From assembly GCA_963681505.1 (NCBI GenBank), contig OY811993.1, forward strand, positions 393,562-457,561: a stretch of DNA of 64,000 nt. The letters are read 5' to 3'. Shown in pieces: positions 35,604 to 45,674 of the stretch. The stretch's first letter is position 1, and each line of letters starts with the position of its first letter. The position numbers and the translations under genes were made by a program. This stretch comes from Eunapius fragilis (Eukaryota; Porifera; Demospongiae; Spongillida; Spongillidae). The notes under the pieces are model-generated. The model worked only from the letters and a program-made list of their open reading frames with translations, made no database searches and was not told the DNA's origin.

Positions 35604-38262
35604 GTGCTGTGTATACTACATGCCAATGGTCATATACATGGAACAATGCTTTCGTTCACAACACAAAAAGAATCATGTCATCTGGCAGAGTAATTGTCTT
35701 TGGTCCCACCTCAGAGCATGTTGTCACACAACCATGTCTCTATAGTCATGTGACCATGTCTCTATAGTCATGTGACTATGTCTCTATAGTCATGTAACCA
35801 TGTCTCTATAGTCATGTGACCATGTCTCTATAGTCATGTGACCATGTCTCTATAGTCATGTAACCATGTCTCTATAGTCATGTGACCATGTCTCTATAGT
35901 CATGTGACCATGTCTATAATCATGTGACCATGTCTCTATAGTCATGTGATCCTTACCTCTGCCGTCTCTGATAACAGTGACGGTACAGTTCTGTTTGACC
36001 ATGTCATGAAGCTGCTGCATGTTCCTTCGCGTTTGGATCAAACTGGTAGCAACAGAGAAAGTTGACATAGCCAGGATCACAGCTGCATAAGGTTAGAGAG
36101 GAACATCTTAATAAATACACCCTCACCCTCCCTAGAGCACCCTCACCCTCCCTAGAGCACCCTCACCCTCCCTAGAGCACCCTCACCCTCCCTAGAGCAC
36201 TCTCACCCTCCCTAGAGCACCCTCACCCTCCCTAGAGCACTCTCACCCTCCCTAGAGCACCCTCACCCTCCCTAGAGCACCCTCACCCTCCCTAGAGCAC
36301 TCTCACCCTCCCTAGAGCACCCTCACCCTCCCTGGTTCACCACTGCTACGTTCCCCTTTAACCCCTTGCATACCTGAATACAAATAGTAGACCTCATACA
36401 TCCACAGTGCTATGGACAACACCTGCATCATGTAGAAGGGGTGGAGTACCTCCTCCACGAAGAGGACAGGGTATGACCTCACAGGGACATCAACTGAGTT
36501 AGGCCCATATCGAAGCAACCTTAAGTATGAGACCAAAGTGACATGTCTCCAAGGTAACCACGGGATACCCACTACTTAAATGGCCCAACCCACCACACCA
36601 TTTTTCATTGCATTGATAGTCAGGCCCATTAAAACACAAACTGCAGTTGGTTGGGTTATATTGATGGCCTTGAAAAGGTCGCAAGAGGTCACAAGAGGTC
36701 ACAAGAGGTTGCAAGAGGTCACAAGAGGTTGCAAGAGGTCACAAGAGGTTGCAAGAGGTCACAAGAGGTTGCAAGAGGTCACAAGAGGTCGCAAGAGGTC
36801 ACAGGGAAGATATTACCAAGGCTATGATTGGGACATGAGTAGGGAGAAGGGGGAGGGGTAATTTTGACATCATTTCTATTAGTATTTTTATTCCCAGGCA
36901 TCACAGAGGAATGGGGCAGAGGGGTGTGGCAATGGGGCAGAGGGGTATGGCAATGGGGCAGAGGGGTGTGGCAACTACATAATTTACTAGAGGCAGTGAA
37001 GATGTTAGCAGTTGAGACCTGGTTAATATTCAGCACACGTACTAACGTGTGTGGAATAACGTTGGAGATATCCAAATCTACAATTTGCAAGGACACCATT
37101 CCCCAAACCATTTCATTAATGCAGTTGCCTTCATTAGACCAACTGATGACTCACTGCATAGCCACAACATCATCAGACATTGTGTTACCAACAAGAGAAT
37201 TTTAACTCTCACAGAGGAGGGACTATACAGCAACCTGAGGCGATTTAAGGGTATTATGTGAGAGGTGATATGTACACCAGTGCTACATGCACACCAGGTG
37301 TACATGTAAGTGCTACATGCACACCTGGTGTACATCCACACCAATTTAGTTATTTATGAAAGAAAGAACTTGGTGAAACCAGTGAATAAACACAAAAATT
37401 GGTTAGAGCACTTGGATATGATCAGTCTACATTGGTTAGAGCACTTGGATACTTAAACCATATGTTTTTGTACCTTTGACAAAAAGGTTTTATTCCAATG
37501 GAAACAAATATAAGTAGCCACATGTAGTTTAGTTGGTGGCTACACTAGCCAAGAACAATTCATATACCTTTCATAATGAGCCTCAGAGGTAATACCTTCA
37601 GCCATTGCATGGATAGCAGAACATGTTAACCCACGGTCGAACCCCCTGGGTACATCATAGAAAAGTAATGGTTAGTATTTGTCCATAGACGCCATGATTA
37701 ATAACCTCAACAAGATGTACTTCTCGTCTTCTTCGTTGTAAAGATAACGAAGATTTCTGTGGACTATGTATGGAGACCGCACAAGCGGCCCAGCGGTGTC
37801 TCCGAGCAACGATGAAGTCTCGCTCTTTTCAAGTACTTGTGGTGTTGCAAAGTATCGAACTGTTTCGACGCGCAACTTGCCATCTAGGTCCTGTGTAAAC
37901 CAGTGATGTGCGCTTATTTAGAAGTCTATTGTGTACCTTCACTATGACGTATCGCGCACTGTAAAGCGGGCATCGCCAACACGTCAGCTTGATCCACTGA
38001 GCAGGGAACCAGAAAGCGACGAGTAAGGGGAGGCACAGAGGCAGCACAGCGAGCGGATAGATCAGGGCGTACTTAAAGACGCTAGCGCGATACCCAGTTT
38101 GATCCTGTAAGAAACGTTAAACTGAAAGTTGGGCAATGAATACTGTTGAGTTCTTACTGGGGATGGATCCACGTCATCGTCATCAAGAAGAAGGCTGGTG
38201 CTGGAACCCTTCCTCGAGCCTGATTCGCACCTCACTCGCGAAGTACGTTTGTTTTGGTCCAT
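21651..38262 (-). CDS. ATP13A: Gene B: complete P5B-type ATPase (ATP13A family), 25 exons
   Basis: Exons in transcript order: 38158-38262, 37937-38104, 37706-37890, 37568-37645, 36374-36519, 35957-36082, 34933-35064, 31025-31183, 30724-30834, 30311-30500, 29840-30143, 29652-29789, 29483-29591, 24362-24476, 24151-24275, 23850-24029, 23633-23802, 23341-23420, 23247-23289, 22991-23197, 22793-22865, 22522-22672, 22315-22460, 21970-22151, 21651-21866. Total 3639 nt, 1212 residues, close to animal ATP13A2/3. Motifs present: LTGES (312-316), the P5B signature PPALP (437-441) in M4, phosphorylation site DKTGTLT (Asp480), KGAPE (636-640), TGD (730-732) and GDGAND (881-886). The catalytic set is complete, so an active pump is expected. 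P5B pumps of animals reside in late endosomes/lysosomes and export polyamines; the substrate here is inferred from the family. The exon 16 tail (residues about 770-790) is poorly conserved and its donor is the least certain. Introns make up most of the gene and carry minisatellites. Confidence 0.93.
22196..22282. repeat. (GA)n microsatellite in intron 23 of gene B
   Basis: About 43 GA units; homologue of the longer tract at 4363-4477. Confidence 0.97.
22680..22770. repeat. About 32-bp repeat in intron 21 of gene B
   Basis: Units of GGAGTGGAGTGAGTGAGGGG fill most of this short intron between exons 21 and 22. Confidence 0.85.
23436..23620. repeat. 23-bp minisatellite in intron 17 of gene B
   Basis: About eight copies of ATCAATGGCCACACCCATAA, ending 12 bp from the 5' splice site of exon 17. 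Confidence 0.95.
24590..24975. mobile_element. MITE with GGGACAGTGTCCAGC termini, copy 1 (with a partial duplicate)
   Basis: The element runs from about 24706 (GGGACAGTGTCCAGCCGAAT) to 24957 (GCTGGACACTGTCCC). The ends are inverted copies that also include TCACCCTT/AGGGTGAT. Both sides are (TA)n, suggesting insertion into TA. The first 80 bp are duplicated at 24613-24680. It lies in intron 13 of gene B. No coding capacity. Confidence 0.85.
25258..25512. mobile_element. MITE copy 2, more diverged
   Basis: ACAGCGACCAGCAAAATCAC at the left, GGGTGATTTTGCTGGACACT at the right, and the same interior (AAATGGTCCTTACACATCCT, TTATTAGGCACTGAATTTAT) as copies 1 and 3. A (TA)n tract flanks the left end. 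Confidence 0.85.
25516..26125. mobile_element. Foldback element with arms of about 265 bp
   Basis: The left arm (25516-25780; ACTGTCAGTAGTAGCTACTG, CTACTGGTAAATGTGCTTTG, GCAACGTCCGATACTTCCTG) is repeated inverted at about 25860-26125. The centre is about 80 bp. It sits in intron 13 of gene B. Related copies occur at 44860-45450, 46790-47250, 47680-48710 and 51660-52060. Confidence 0.85.
26303..26465. repeat. About 23-bp C-rich repeat
   Basis: About six diverged copies of CCCCAAGGACATAGAAGGCC. Confidence 0.85.
26543..29470. repeat. 24-bp minisatellite, about 120 copies, in intron 13 of gene B
   Basis: Unit CTGGGGTATGAGGACATATG plus TGTG. Recurrent shorter units lack 7 bp (GAGGTGTG), and sparse variants read GTGGAC or GACGTA. 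The array reaches to within about 13 bp of the splice donor of exon 13 (29482). It has no stop codons in most frames on both strands, which creates spurious frames of up to 1002 codons. Confidence 0.97.
30535..30592. repeat. (CA)n microsatellite in intron 9 of gene B
   Basis: About 28 CA units with a few interruptions, about 35 bp upstream of the 3' splice site of exon 10. Confidence 0.95.
31240..34850. repeat. 25-bp minisatellite, about 144 copies, in intron 7 of gene B
   Basis: Unit CTGATCCCTACATGGGATAA plus CACCA, with variants ACACGGG, ACATAGG, ACACAGG and CACCCCTGAT. It fills nearly the whole 3.75-kb intron between exons 7 (34933-35064) and 8 (31025-31183). It is the largest array in the window. 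Confidence 0.98.
35262..35600. repeat. CA/CATA-rich microsatellite in intron 6 of gene B
   Basis: Imperfect ACACAC, ATACAC and ACTCATAC repeats ending in a pure CA run (35550-35596). Confidence 0.95.
35735..35950. repeat. 22-bp minisatellite abutting the 5' splice site of exon 6
   Basis: About ten copies of ATGTGACCATGTCTCTATAGTC. The last copy lies within a few bases of the donor of exon 6 (35956). Confidence 0.95.
36118..36340. repeat. 20-bp minisatellite in intron 5 of gene B
   Basis: About eleven copies of CACCCTCACCCTCCCTAGAG, starting 33 bp into the intron after exon 5 (36374). Confidence 0.95.
36676..36975. repeat. Two short arrays in intron 4 of gene B
   Basis: Positions 36676-36806 hold GCAAGAGGTCACAAGAGGTT (20 bp, about six copies), and 36908-36975 hold GGGGCAGAGGGGTGTGGCAAT-like 21-bp units (three copies). 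Confidence 0.9.
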
Positions 38263-38587
38263 AGTATAACCGAATCAATCAACTGGAGCGTTCTAACAGG
38301 TCCATGGCTCGCATTAGTTAGCTCTTGCCTAAAACACGCGCGGAAATTTTTTTTTAATAAACGTAAATCGCTGAATTATAGCAACAGAAACCTTGTGAAG
38401 CTGTCTCAGCTACAGAAGCTTACTAGACCGCTGCATACCTTGCTACCACAAAGTCAGGTGATCTATTCTTATTAGGTTATTTACAAAAAATACCGGCCAC
38501 CAATTTATTCATATTGCATCAGGTCACGGTTCAATGGCCACCCATCACCTCCACGTCTCTCTCTCCTTCCCTCTCTCTTACAGAAGA

Positions 38588-38663
38588 GTTCACATGTCAT
38601 GTTTCAGTTCAAATTATGCAACATTCAAACATCTTGCAGTGATAACCTGTTACCACCAGTGCC
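38588..38663 (-). pseudogene. Fragment of an ATP13A last exon and 3' flank upstream of gene B
   Basis: From 38610 to 38663 the sequence is almost identical to 62165-62221, which spans the last codons and stop of gene C plus its 3' flank (shared block TTATGCAACATTCAAACATC). The match ends abruptly at a minisatellite. It is a stray end of an ATP13A copy, too short to encode anything. Confidence 0.8.
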
Positions 38664-38800
38664 CTGGTCATCACGTCCTCCCTCTAGGTGTGGCCTGGTC
38701 ATCTCTAGGTGTGGCCTGGTCATCTCTAGGTGTTCCCTGGTCATCATGTCCTCCCTCTAGGTGTGCCCTGGTCATCTCTAGGTGTGCCCTGGTTATCACG
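38664..38800. repeat. Small array of the GTGCCCTGGTCATC minisatellite
   Basis: A few copies of the 31-/21-bp unit that makes up the large array at 59150-60440. Confidence 0.9.
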
Positions 38801-38937
38801 TCTGTAATGTTGGCAACGCTACGTTGATGAGTTGGGCACAAGGCCGATTGCAATCGATATACAACTGTTACAAAGCACGCACCTAGCCTATGATTCACTA
38901 GATAATAATCTCACGCGATGATGTCCAATTAACTACA

Positions 38938-39335
38938 GAGGCGGATCCAGGGGGGGGGGTTGGGGGTTGCAACCCCCCCTTTCATATATGGTAACGCCCT
39001 CTCTTCTGCTAAACAGCCCCTCCCCCTTCCCCGCTTTTTGTATCAGGCCTGAAGCGCCGGAAGGCCCCCCCTTCCGCTTTTCGTAGCGGACCTTAAATGG
39101 ACAGCACCCCCCCCCCTCCGCTTTTCGTATCGGGCCTGAAGCGGACAGCACCCCCTCCCCCCGCTTTTTGTATCGGGCCTGAAGCGGGCAGCACCCCCCC
39201 CCCCCCCCCCCCCCCCCCGCTTTTCGTGTCGGGTCTAAAGCGGACAGCACCCCTCCCGCATTTCGTATCGCGGGTCTCAACCCCCCCCCCCCCCCCCCCC
39301 CCCCCTTTTGGAAAACTCTGTATCCGCCCCTGAAC
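38938..39335. mobile_element. G/C-tract repeat element with internal 60-bp repeats
   Basis: It starts AGGCGGATCCAGGGGG and ends TGTATCCGCCCCTG (inverted ends). The interior repeats CCGCTTTTCGTATCGGGCCT plus GAAGCGGACAGCACCCC and C-runs of varying length about six times. It is related to 3079-3378 and 59219-59370. Confidence 0.65.
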
Positions 39336-39358
39336 TATTACTACTACAATCCCCCTTT

Positions 39359-40909
39359 TTATGATTTTACATAATCCTTGTATTTTTGTGGTGGTTTCAT
39401 TGCTCTTTTTGGTCTTCCAGGTTCCTTGTTCTCTTGTGCCTGTTGAACATTAGGCCCAGACTGGGTTTCACTTTCTACATCCTCTTCTGTTTGGCCTTCC
39501 TGCTGTTGGTCTTCGTTTTGTGTCACTTCAGGCTCTGGTTGCACTTCACCTCTCACATCTGTGTCTTCCTCTTCTGTTGATGTTTCTTGTTGTGGATCTT
39601 TGTTCTGTACTGCTCCACCCCCTCTTTCTCCCTCACTTTGTGTTGTGGCTTTGTGATCATTGTTCTTTGCCTGAGTCTTGGCACGCAGATGCTTGCGGTT
39701 TCTTCTATACATTCTTCAATCTGGTCTTCTCACCACATATGAGCATGGTGTCTTGGCCATATCTGCTACTACTACTGGGAGCCATTTGCTATTTACTTGC
39801 ATGTATGCCTGATCACTCTTCAACTCTGGCAAGGGTTTTGCTCCCTGATCATGGTACCACTTTTGAGTGGAGCGCTTCTGTGTTAGTGTGCGCTGCACTA
39901 CCTCTGAGGGGATGATTTTCGGTTTCAGTTGTGAGGCTGTGACAGGAAGTGTTGCTCTGAGTTTTCGACCCATAAGTAGCTGTGCGGGTGAGCCAACATT
40001 ATCAACAATGGTGTTGGGATACTCTAGCAGACTGAGGTATGGATCTTGATTGTTTGCTTTGGATTTGTTCAGCAGGGACTTGATGATTTGGACAGACTTT
40101 TCTGCAAGCCCATTGGCCTGTGGGTGGTATGGACTTGTGGTTACATGCTTAATACCCCATTCTTTGGTGAAACATTGGTGTGTATTGGGAACCATTGTCA
40201 CTTCTGATATCATCGGTATACCATGTCGAGCCAATACAGATTTTGTGTGGGTTATGATGGATTTGCTGGTTGTGTTCTCCAGCTTGCAAACTTTGATGTA
40301 TCGCGAGAAGTAATCCACTATGATTAGATAGTCATGGTCATTCCAGTGAAAGAGATCTGTTGCCACTTCCTCCCAGGGGTGACTGGGGGTGGGTCCTGGG
40401 ATCATTGGTTCCTTTTGATTCGAACCTCTGTGTTCCTGACATGTGTCACATTGGTTCACCATGCTTTCTATGGCTTTATACATGCCTGGCCAAAACATCA
40501 GTTCCTTGGCACGCTGGGAACACTTTACTATTCCCATGTGGCCTGTGTGTATTCGTTTCAGCATCTCTGTCCTTAAGTCTGTGGGTATTACCAGCCGTTC
40601 ACCTTTCATGATTAGACCATCTGTTTCGGATATCTCGTCCCTGATATTCCAGTACTCTTGGACTTCTTTGGGTACCTGTGTTCTTTTCCTCGGCCATCCT
40701 GACTGCACAGTTTGCCTCAGTAACTGCAAGGTGCTGTCTTTTTTTGTTGCTTCTTTTACTTCCTGCAATCGTACATCAGACGTTGGTGTGTTATACAGTG
40801 CCACTGTCATGTGGATTGCACATGATAATTCCTCTTCCATGCAGTTCGTATTGGTATCAATGCAGCATGCTCTTGATAGTGTGTCGGCAATCACCATCTC
40901 TGATTGTTA
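39359..40909 (-). mobile_element. Ty3/Gypsy pol fragment (integrase), 5'-truncated and inactive
   Basis: The frame from 40897 to 39716 begins within the end of RNase H (VIADTLSRA). It then has the integrase zinc-binding HHCC (HTGHMG...CDTC), the core start ATDLFHWNDHDYLIIVDYFS, and YHPQANGLAEKSVQ with the final Glu. The second catalytic Asp is lost: where SDNGPQF is expected, the sequence reads SEVTMVPNTHQCF. An in-frame TGA at 39716 separates this from a further 118 codons (39359-39712: YRRNRKHLRA, then an acidic Gln-rich tail) that belong to the same protein. A stop codon directly precedes the frame at about 40910, and the reverse transcriptase part is missing. No LTRs are seen. It is a dead fragment. 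Confidence 0.88.
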
Positions 40910-41117
40910 ACCCTCTCTATTTATTTGCCAGAAATACCGGTATTATTTTGAATACCTTCACACGAAACTCACTGCCGGCACACTGAATATTTGCAAGGTA
41001 TGTGATACTGAAATCATTCCGGCACAAATTTTTATACAGTTAGTTTGTCTCAGTACGCGTATTATCTAGCACACGCGCTGTATATTGCTTTACAATATCT
41101 TCATAACTTAACTGCTG

Positions 41118-41715
41118 CATGGGTGTGGTCTAGGATATAAGAGTGTAAGGGGTTAAGCAACTTGGCCAACACACTAAGCCCTGTGTGTTTTTTCTAGAAT
41201 GTAAGAGTGTCAGGGGTTAAGCAACTTGGCCGACACACTAAGCCCTGTATGTTTGGTCTAGAATGTAGGTTAAGCAACTTGGCCGACACACTAAGCCTTG
41301 TGGGTGTGGTCTAGAATGTAAAAGTGTCGGGGGTTAAGCACCTTGGCCGACACACTAAGCCCTGTGTGTTTGGTCTAGAATGTTAGTGTGTCAGGGGTTA
41401 AGCAACTTGGCCGACACACTAAGCCTTGTGGGTGTGGTCTAGAATGTAAAAGTGTCGGGGGTTAAGCACCTTGGCCGACACACTAAGCCCTGTGTGTTTG
41501 GTCTAGAATGTAAGTGTGTCAGGGGTTAAGCAACTTGGCCGACACACTAAGCCCTGTGGGTGTGGTCTTGAATGTAAGAGTGTCAGGGGTTAAGCAACTT
41601 GCCCGGCACACTAAGCCCCTTGTGTGTGGTCTAGAATGTAAGAGTGTCAGGGGTTAAGCAACTTGGCCGATGCACTAAGTCCTGTGGGTGTGGTCTACTA
41701 TGTAAGGGGTTAAGC
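41118..41715. repeat. About 62-bp minisatellite
   Basis: About ten imperfect copies containing GTGTGGTCTAGAATGTAAGA and GGCCGACACACTAAGCCCTG. Some units are shortened. Confidence 0.9.
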
Positions 41716-43003
41716 AACTTGCTCCCTCATACTCCCACTCAATGATAAGAGAGAAGTAGTCATTGGATGTCACAGGTAATACATGTTGATGATGATGGTA
41801 TACATCTACCTGTGTAGGAGGAAGAAAATCCACACTCCTTATGTAAGTTATGTTTTATTGTTCTTGTCACCTTCCCAACACACACTGCCCTACTTCCACA
41901 ACAGCTATTGTTCTTTAATTACACTAATGATTTATCTTGTTTAGGTTCATAGCCAACGTAGGAGCAGTCTCCACTTCCAATGAAACTTTTGAACAATTTC
42001 ATCATCCAGTGTCCTTTGTGATGTGACTCCTGTTGATACATATTCTGTGTCAATCTTTTTTTGCTTTTTTTGCTTCGTAATTACACACTTAACATTTTGA
42101 ATGCAATGGATTACGAGGTGGAGGTGTTGTGTATGTGCATGTGTACTCACAATATCGCTTACATGACATTACAAGTATGAGTAGTCTCAGCATCAAACTT
42201 GAACTTTGTCTATTGACTATATAAGAAGGCTAAGGCAGTGTGAAGCAATTCACCTTTTTCGTGGGTACGTCCATCCATATCAGTTTCAGCCAAAGATGGC
42301 CAGCACCGTGAGGTGCAAACCTAAACATACCAATCGTAACGAAAAGTGATTGGAACTCAACAAACAGCCTATTTGCTTAGTCTACACGTAGTCTGGAGAC
42401 CAGATAGTCAGGTATCTGGTCCCCAGACTATCAAAATGAGGTAGAGGAGTCTGGAGCTAAAGAGAAGAAGAGGGTCTATGAGCAGGCTGTAGTTGAGCGG
42501 AGAGGTAACTACACCAATAGTGCTGTCAGTGGATGTGCTACACAGAGAGGCCGAACACTTCCTAAAGAGAATAGCAGCCAACCTGGCTCACAAATGGGAA
42601 AAGCCCTATTCCCAAACATGTGGATATGTTAGGGCCCAACTGTCATAAGGCAACCAGTTTGTGTCTAAGGGGCTCACGAGTGAAGTGGAGGAGTGGACTT
42701 GGGATGGATGATGGAGCACCTCTCTAATCTATTTTATAGATTGCTCATGCATATGTATACTGAAGAATTTAATTAATTTATTTTATTTTATTGTAAATTC
42801 CTGTGTATTGTTAAACTGATGCTGCCCCAACGCGCATGCGTAAAAATCAATATTAGCTCGTAATTGAAACAAAATAATACGATAATAAACTCTCTGCTCT
42901 AAATTTAAACGCTAATTAATAATTAGCTGTTTTCCTGTTTTCATAACTCTCAGCTAAATTGTACCGGTGAAAGTAGAATTTTATATTGTATTCCTGGCCA
43001 GAG
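41716..43003. other. Region 3' of gene D with one degraded retroelement trace
   Basis: Apart from the remnant at 42455-42715 and a hairpin of about 16 bp per arm at 42391-42434 (TAGTCTGGAGACCAGATA and its inverse), I see no gene. Confidence 0.4.
42455..42715 (+). mobile_element. Heavily degraded 3' remnant of a retroelement polyprotein
   Basis: Reading across frames gives KKRVYEQAVVERRGNYTN, then AEHFLKRIAANLAHKWEKPY and GNQFVSKGLTSEVEEW. The order follows a C-terminal pattern found in invertebrate retroelements (vexxxgsFtplv...KRLAxxlxxKWxxPYs...lRg). Stops and frameshifts are frequent. Weak evidence. Confidence 0.4.
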
Positions 43004-45590
43004 TTATGGATCAATGTCCGAAATTTTTGGCAATGAAGTAATTTCATGATAGCTAGATGATAACATTTCGTCATCGATGTCTATCTGTTGTAAAAAAGGT
43101 TGTCTTGGTGTAAGACGACAAGATGCAGTAGCAGGTGGGAAAGACTTTCTCCTGAGGAGAAATATTATGATTGTAAAGGAATTCAGGTATACTATAGGCA
43201 TGTCCACTTACGACTTTTGTGCTCCATTGATGTATCGAAGCAGTGATATAGCTGCCAATACCGCTGGTACAAAAACGATTAGATTGTAGGGTAGATAGAA
43301 GAATGGTGCAAGAATCCATGTTATTGTAGCAATTGATCCATTCATCTGTGGGCTGAAATTAAAATATTCCTCTTGGAAGTATCTAGTGTTCCAAATAAAC
43401 AACAAGATTACAAAGTTAGTGTCTACAAGGAACTCCAGATAGTTAGCCAACTGGCTGTTGTATGGCTGTGCATATCCATACACTGCTAGAATGAACACAA
43501 GGACAAGAGCTGGCAATAGCTTTAAATTGAAGAAGAGAAAGCCATTTAATAAGGTCACTACATCAACATGCCATAACTGTGTGCACATAGTTGAGTATGC
43601 TTACCGCAACCCTTGGCAATGGTATTGTAAGGAGAAGAAAGAGCATTCTTCTTCCCAGCTCTACTGAACACCACCAAGGAATGCTACTTTTAAAGGGGGC
43701 TGATATTGGAACACTCAGGTCTTGCACCCACAGAGGTTTCTAAGACACCAAATGAATGTCTTATTGAAGTTGCATGAATGGAGAAACTAACATTCACTGC
43801 TTTTCTTGTGATTGCAAAAGTCACTGGAATAAGTAGGGTGCAGAGAAGTAGAACCACAATAGCAAACAGTGCCAAACCAAGGTGTCCTCCCTGGAAACAT
43901 TCCACATCTCCACTAACAAACCACCTCTATAGAGTACACAAAACACATTGAGATTGCACTGGTGAATCATAGCTACACTTTATGATCATACAACCTTGGT
44001 GACCCCAATTCCATGAGGTAGAGAAATGCAGTTGAGAACGCTCAAACAGGAGTGTACAACATGGGAGTACAACAACAGCACAATCCACCACAGACCATAG
44101 TACTGTACAGATCTCCACCTCTTCTGAGGGAATATCCTCCTGCTGGGATGGGATGTAGGTGGGGAACAAGTCAGAACTTAAAAAAAAAACCAGTTAGCAA
44201 CATAGAGTACCGGATGATGAAGACCAGTGGACAGGCAACAAGTGCTACTAACAGTGGTAAGAATCGAATGGTGTATGAGACCACAGCACTCATACTGCTG
44301 TACAAACAGAAGTCGTATATATAATAGAGGTTTAAACCACTGCTGATGTAGTAACCCTGAAAGGACTCATGATCAGACCAATGCAACAGCTGATACATAC
44401 ATACTGACAACTCACATATTTGCCAACATTTTCAAATGACTCAGGAAAGTACTGTGCAATATATGGTACCATCTATAGAAAAGCAAGTTCAGAATACAAA
44501 ATTTCGCTGACCCAGGGTATGAAAAACGATGTACACAAACCTGAACATAAAATAGCAGTGGGTGGAGCCATGTGGGGAGGGGCTTGTCCACAAGCAGGAG
44601 TGTGATGACCACCATGGCCACCAGGATGACTAGTTAAATAGGGTTAATAAAAACTTAGGCATAGTGTTAAGAGGCCCTGCTCACTCAACACTGGTATGAG
44701 AACAGCTGAACCATCAGAGCAGGAGGTGCAATGGTTGGACAGCACACTCACACCTCTTCCATCTTGACATTGGCCACAAAGAACTCCTAATGTACAAGCA
44801 CCCAGGGGTGACATATTACAAACCAACATGCCTAGAGTACAGTTCCATACATTATGTAGAAGTTATGGCAATTCAAATGGAGAGTTTTTTAAAATATATA
44901 TATAATCAGCAATACGACATTTCTCATGAACTGTCCCCCAAACAATTAAAGCTGCTGACTTCTATTTCAGTGAATCCCACTACACAATACTTCATGACAA
45001 GTTTTATTCTGTCCCTTAGGACCTCCCTGTATGATACATGCAAAGAGCATAACATCCAGGGGTTCAAAACTTACATATCCTTCTGTAGGAAAGTCCCAAT
45101 TGCTTCAAAACAGGTCGTATACATACATCGAAGAGTCCTGTTGATATTGATTTGTTCTGCTCGTTATAGCTATGCAAAGTAGGTGCACATTTTCCTGCTT
45201 GACCCATGCCAATCATTCACCTCCCATAGGACACAATTTGTGGAGGGAATCAAGCAGGAAAATGTGCACATAACTTGCACAGCTATGTCACTATGTCTTT
45301 GCAACAAATTGACAGGACAGTCAATAGTGACAGGACTCTTCTATGTATACACGAACTGATTTAGAAGTGATTTCGACTCTCCTGCAGAAAATATTTAAGT
45401 TTTGAACCACTAAGGGTAACACCCTTTGTATGTACCTCACAAAGAGGACCAAAGGGACAGAAACAGAAATAGAATGGTGTGGTGGGACTCGCTGAACTCA
45501 CGGTGATTCAAATGAAGAGCATTTTTAATTATATATATTGCAAATACAACATTTTCTCATAAACTGTCCCATATGAACATGCAATACTCA

Positions 45591-45674
<84 letters not shown>

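Noticed and set aside
37049-37261. 70-codon plus-strand frame in intron 4 of gene B
   Set aside because: No recognisable family and no splice or promoter support; exons 4 and 5 of gene B join in phase without it.
37395-37455. Two copies of TTGGTTAGAGCACTTGGAT, resembling a tRNA A box
   Set aside because: No acceptor stem, anticodon arm or B box can be fitted; at most a trace of a tRNA-derived repeat.
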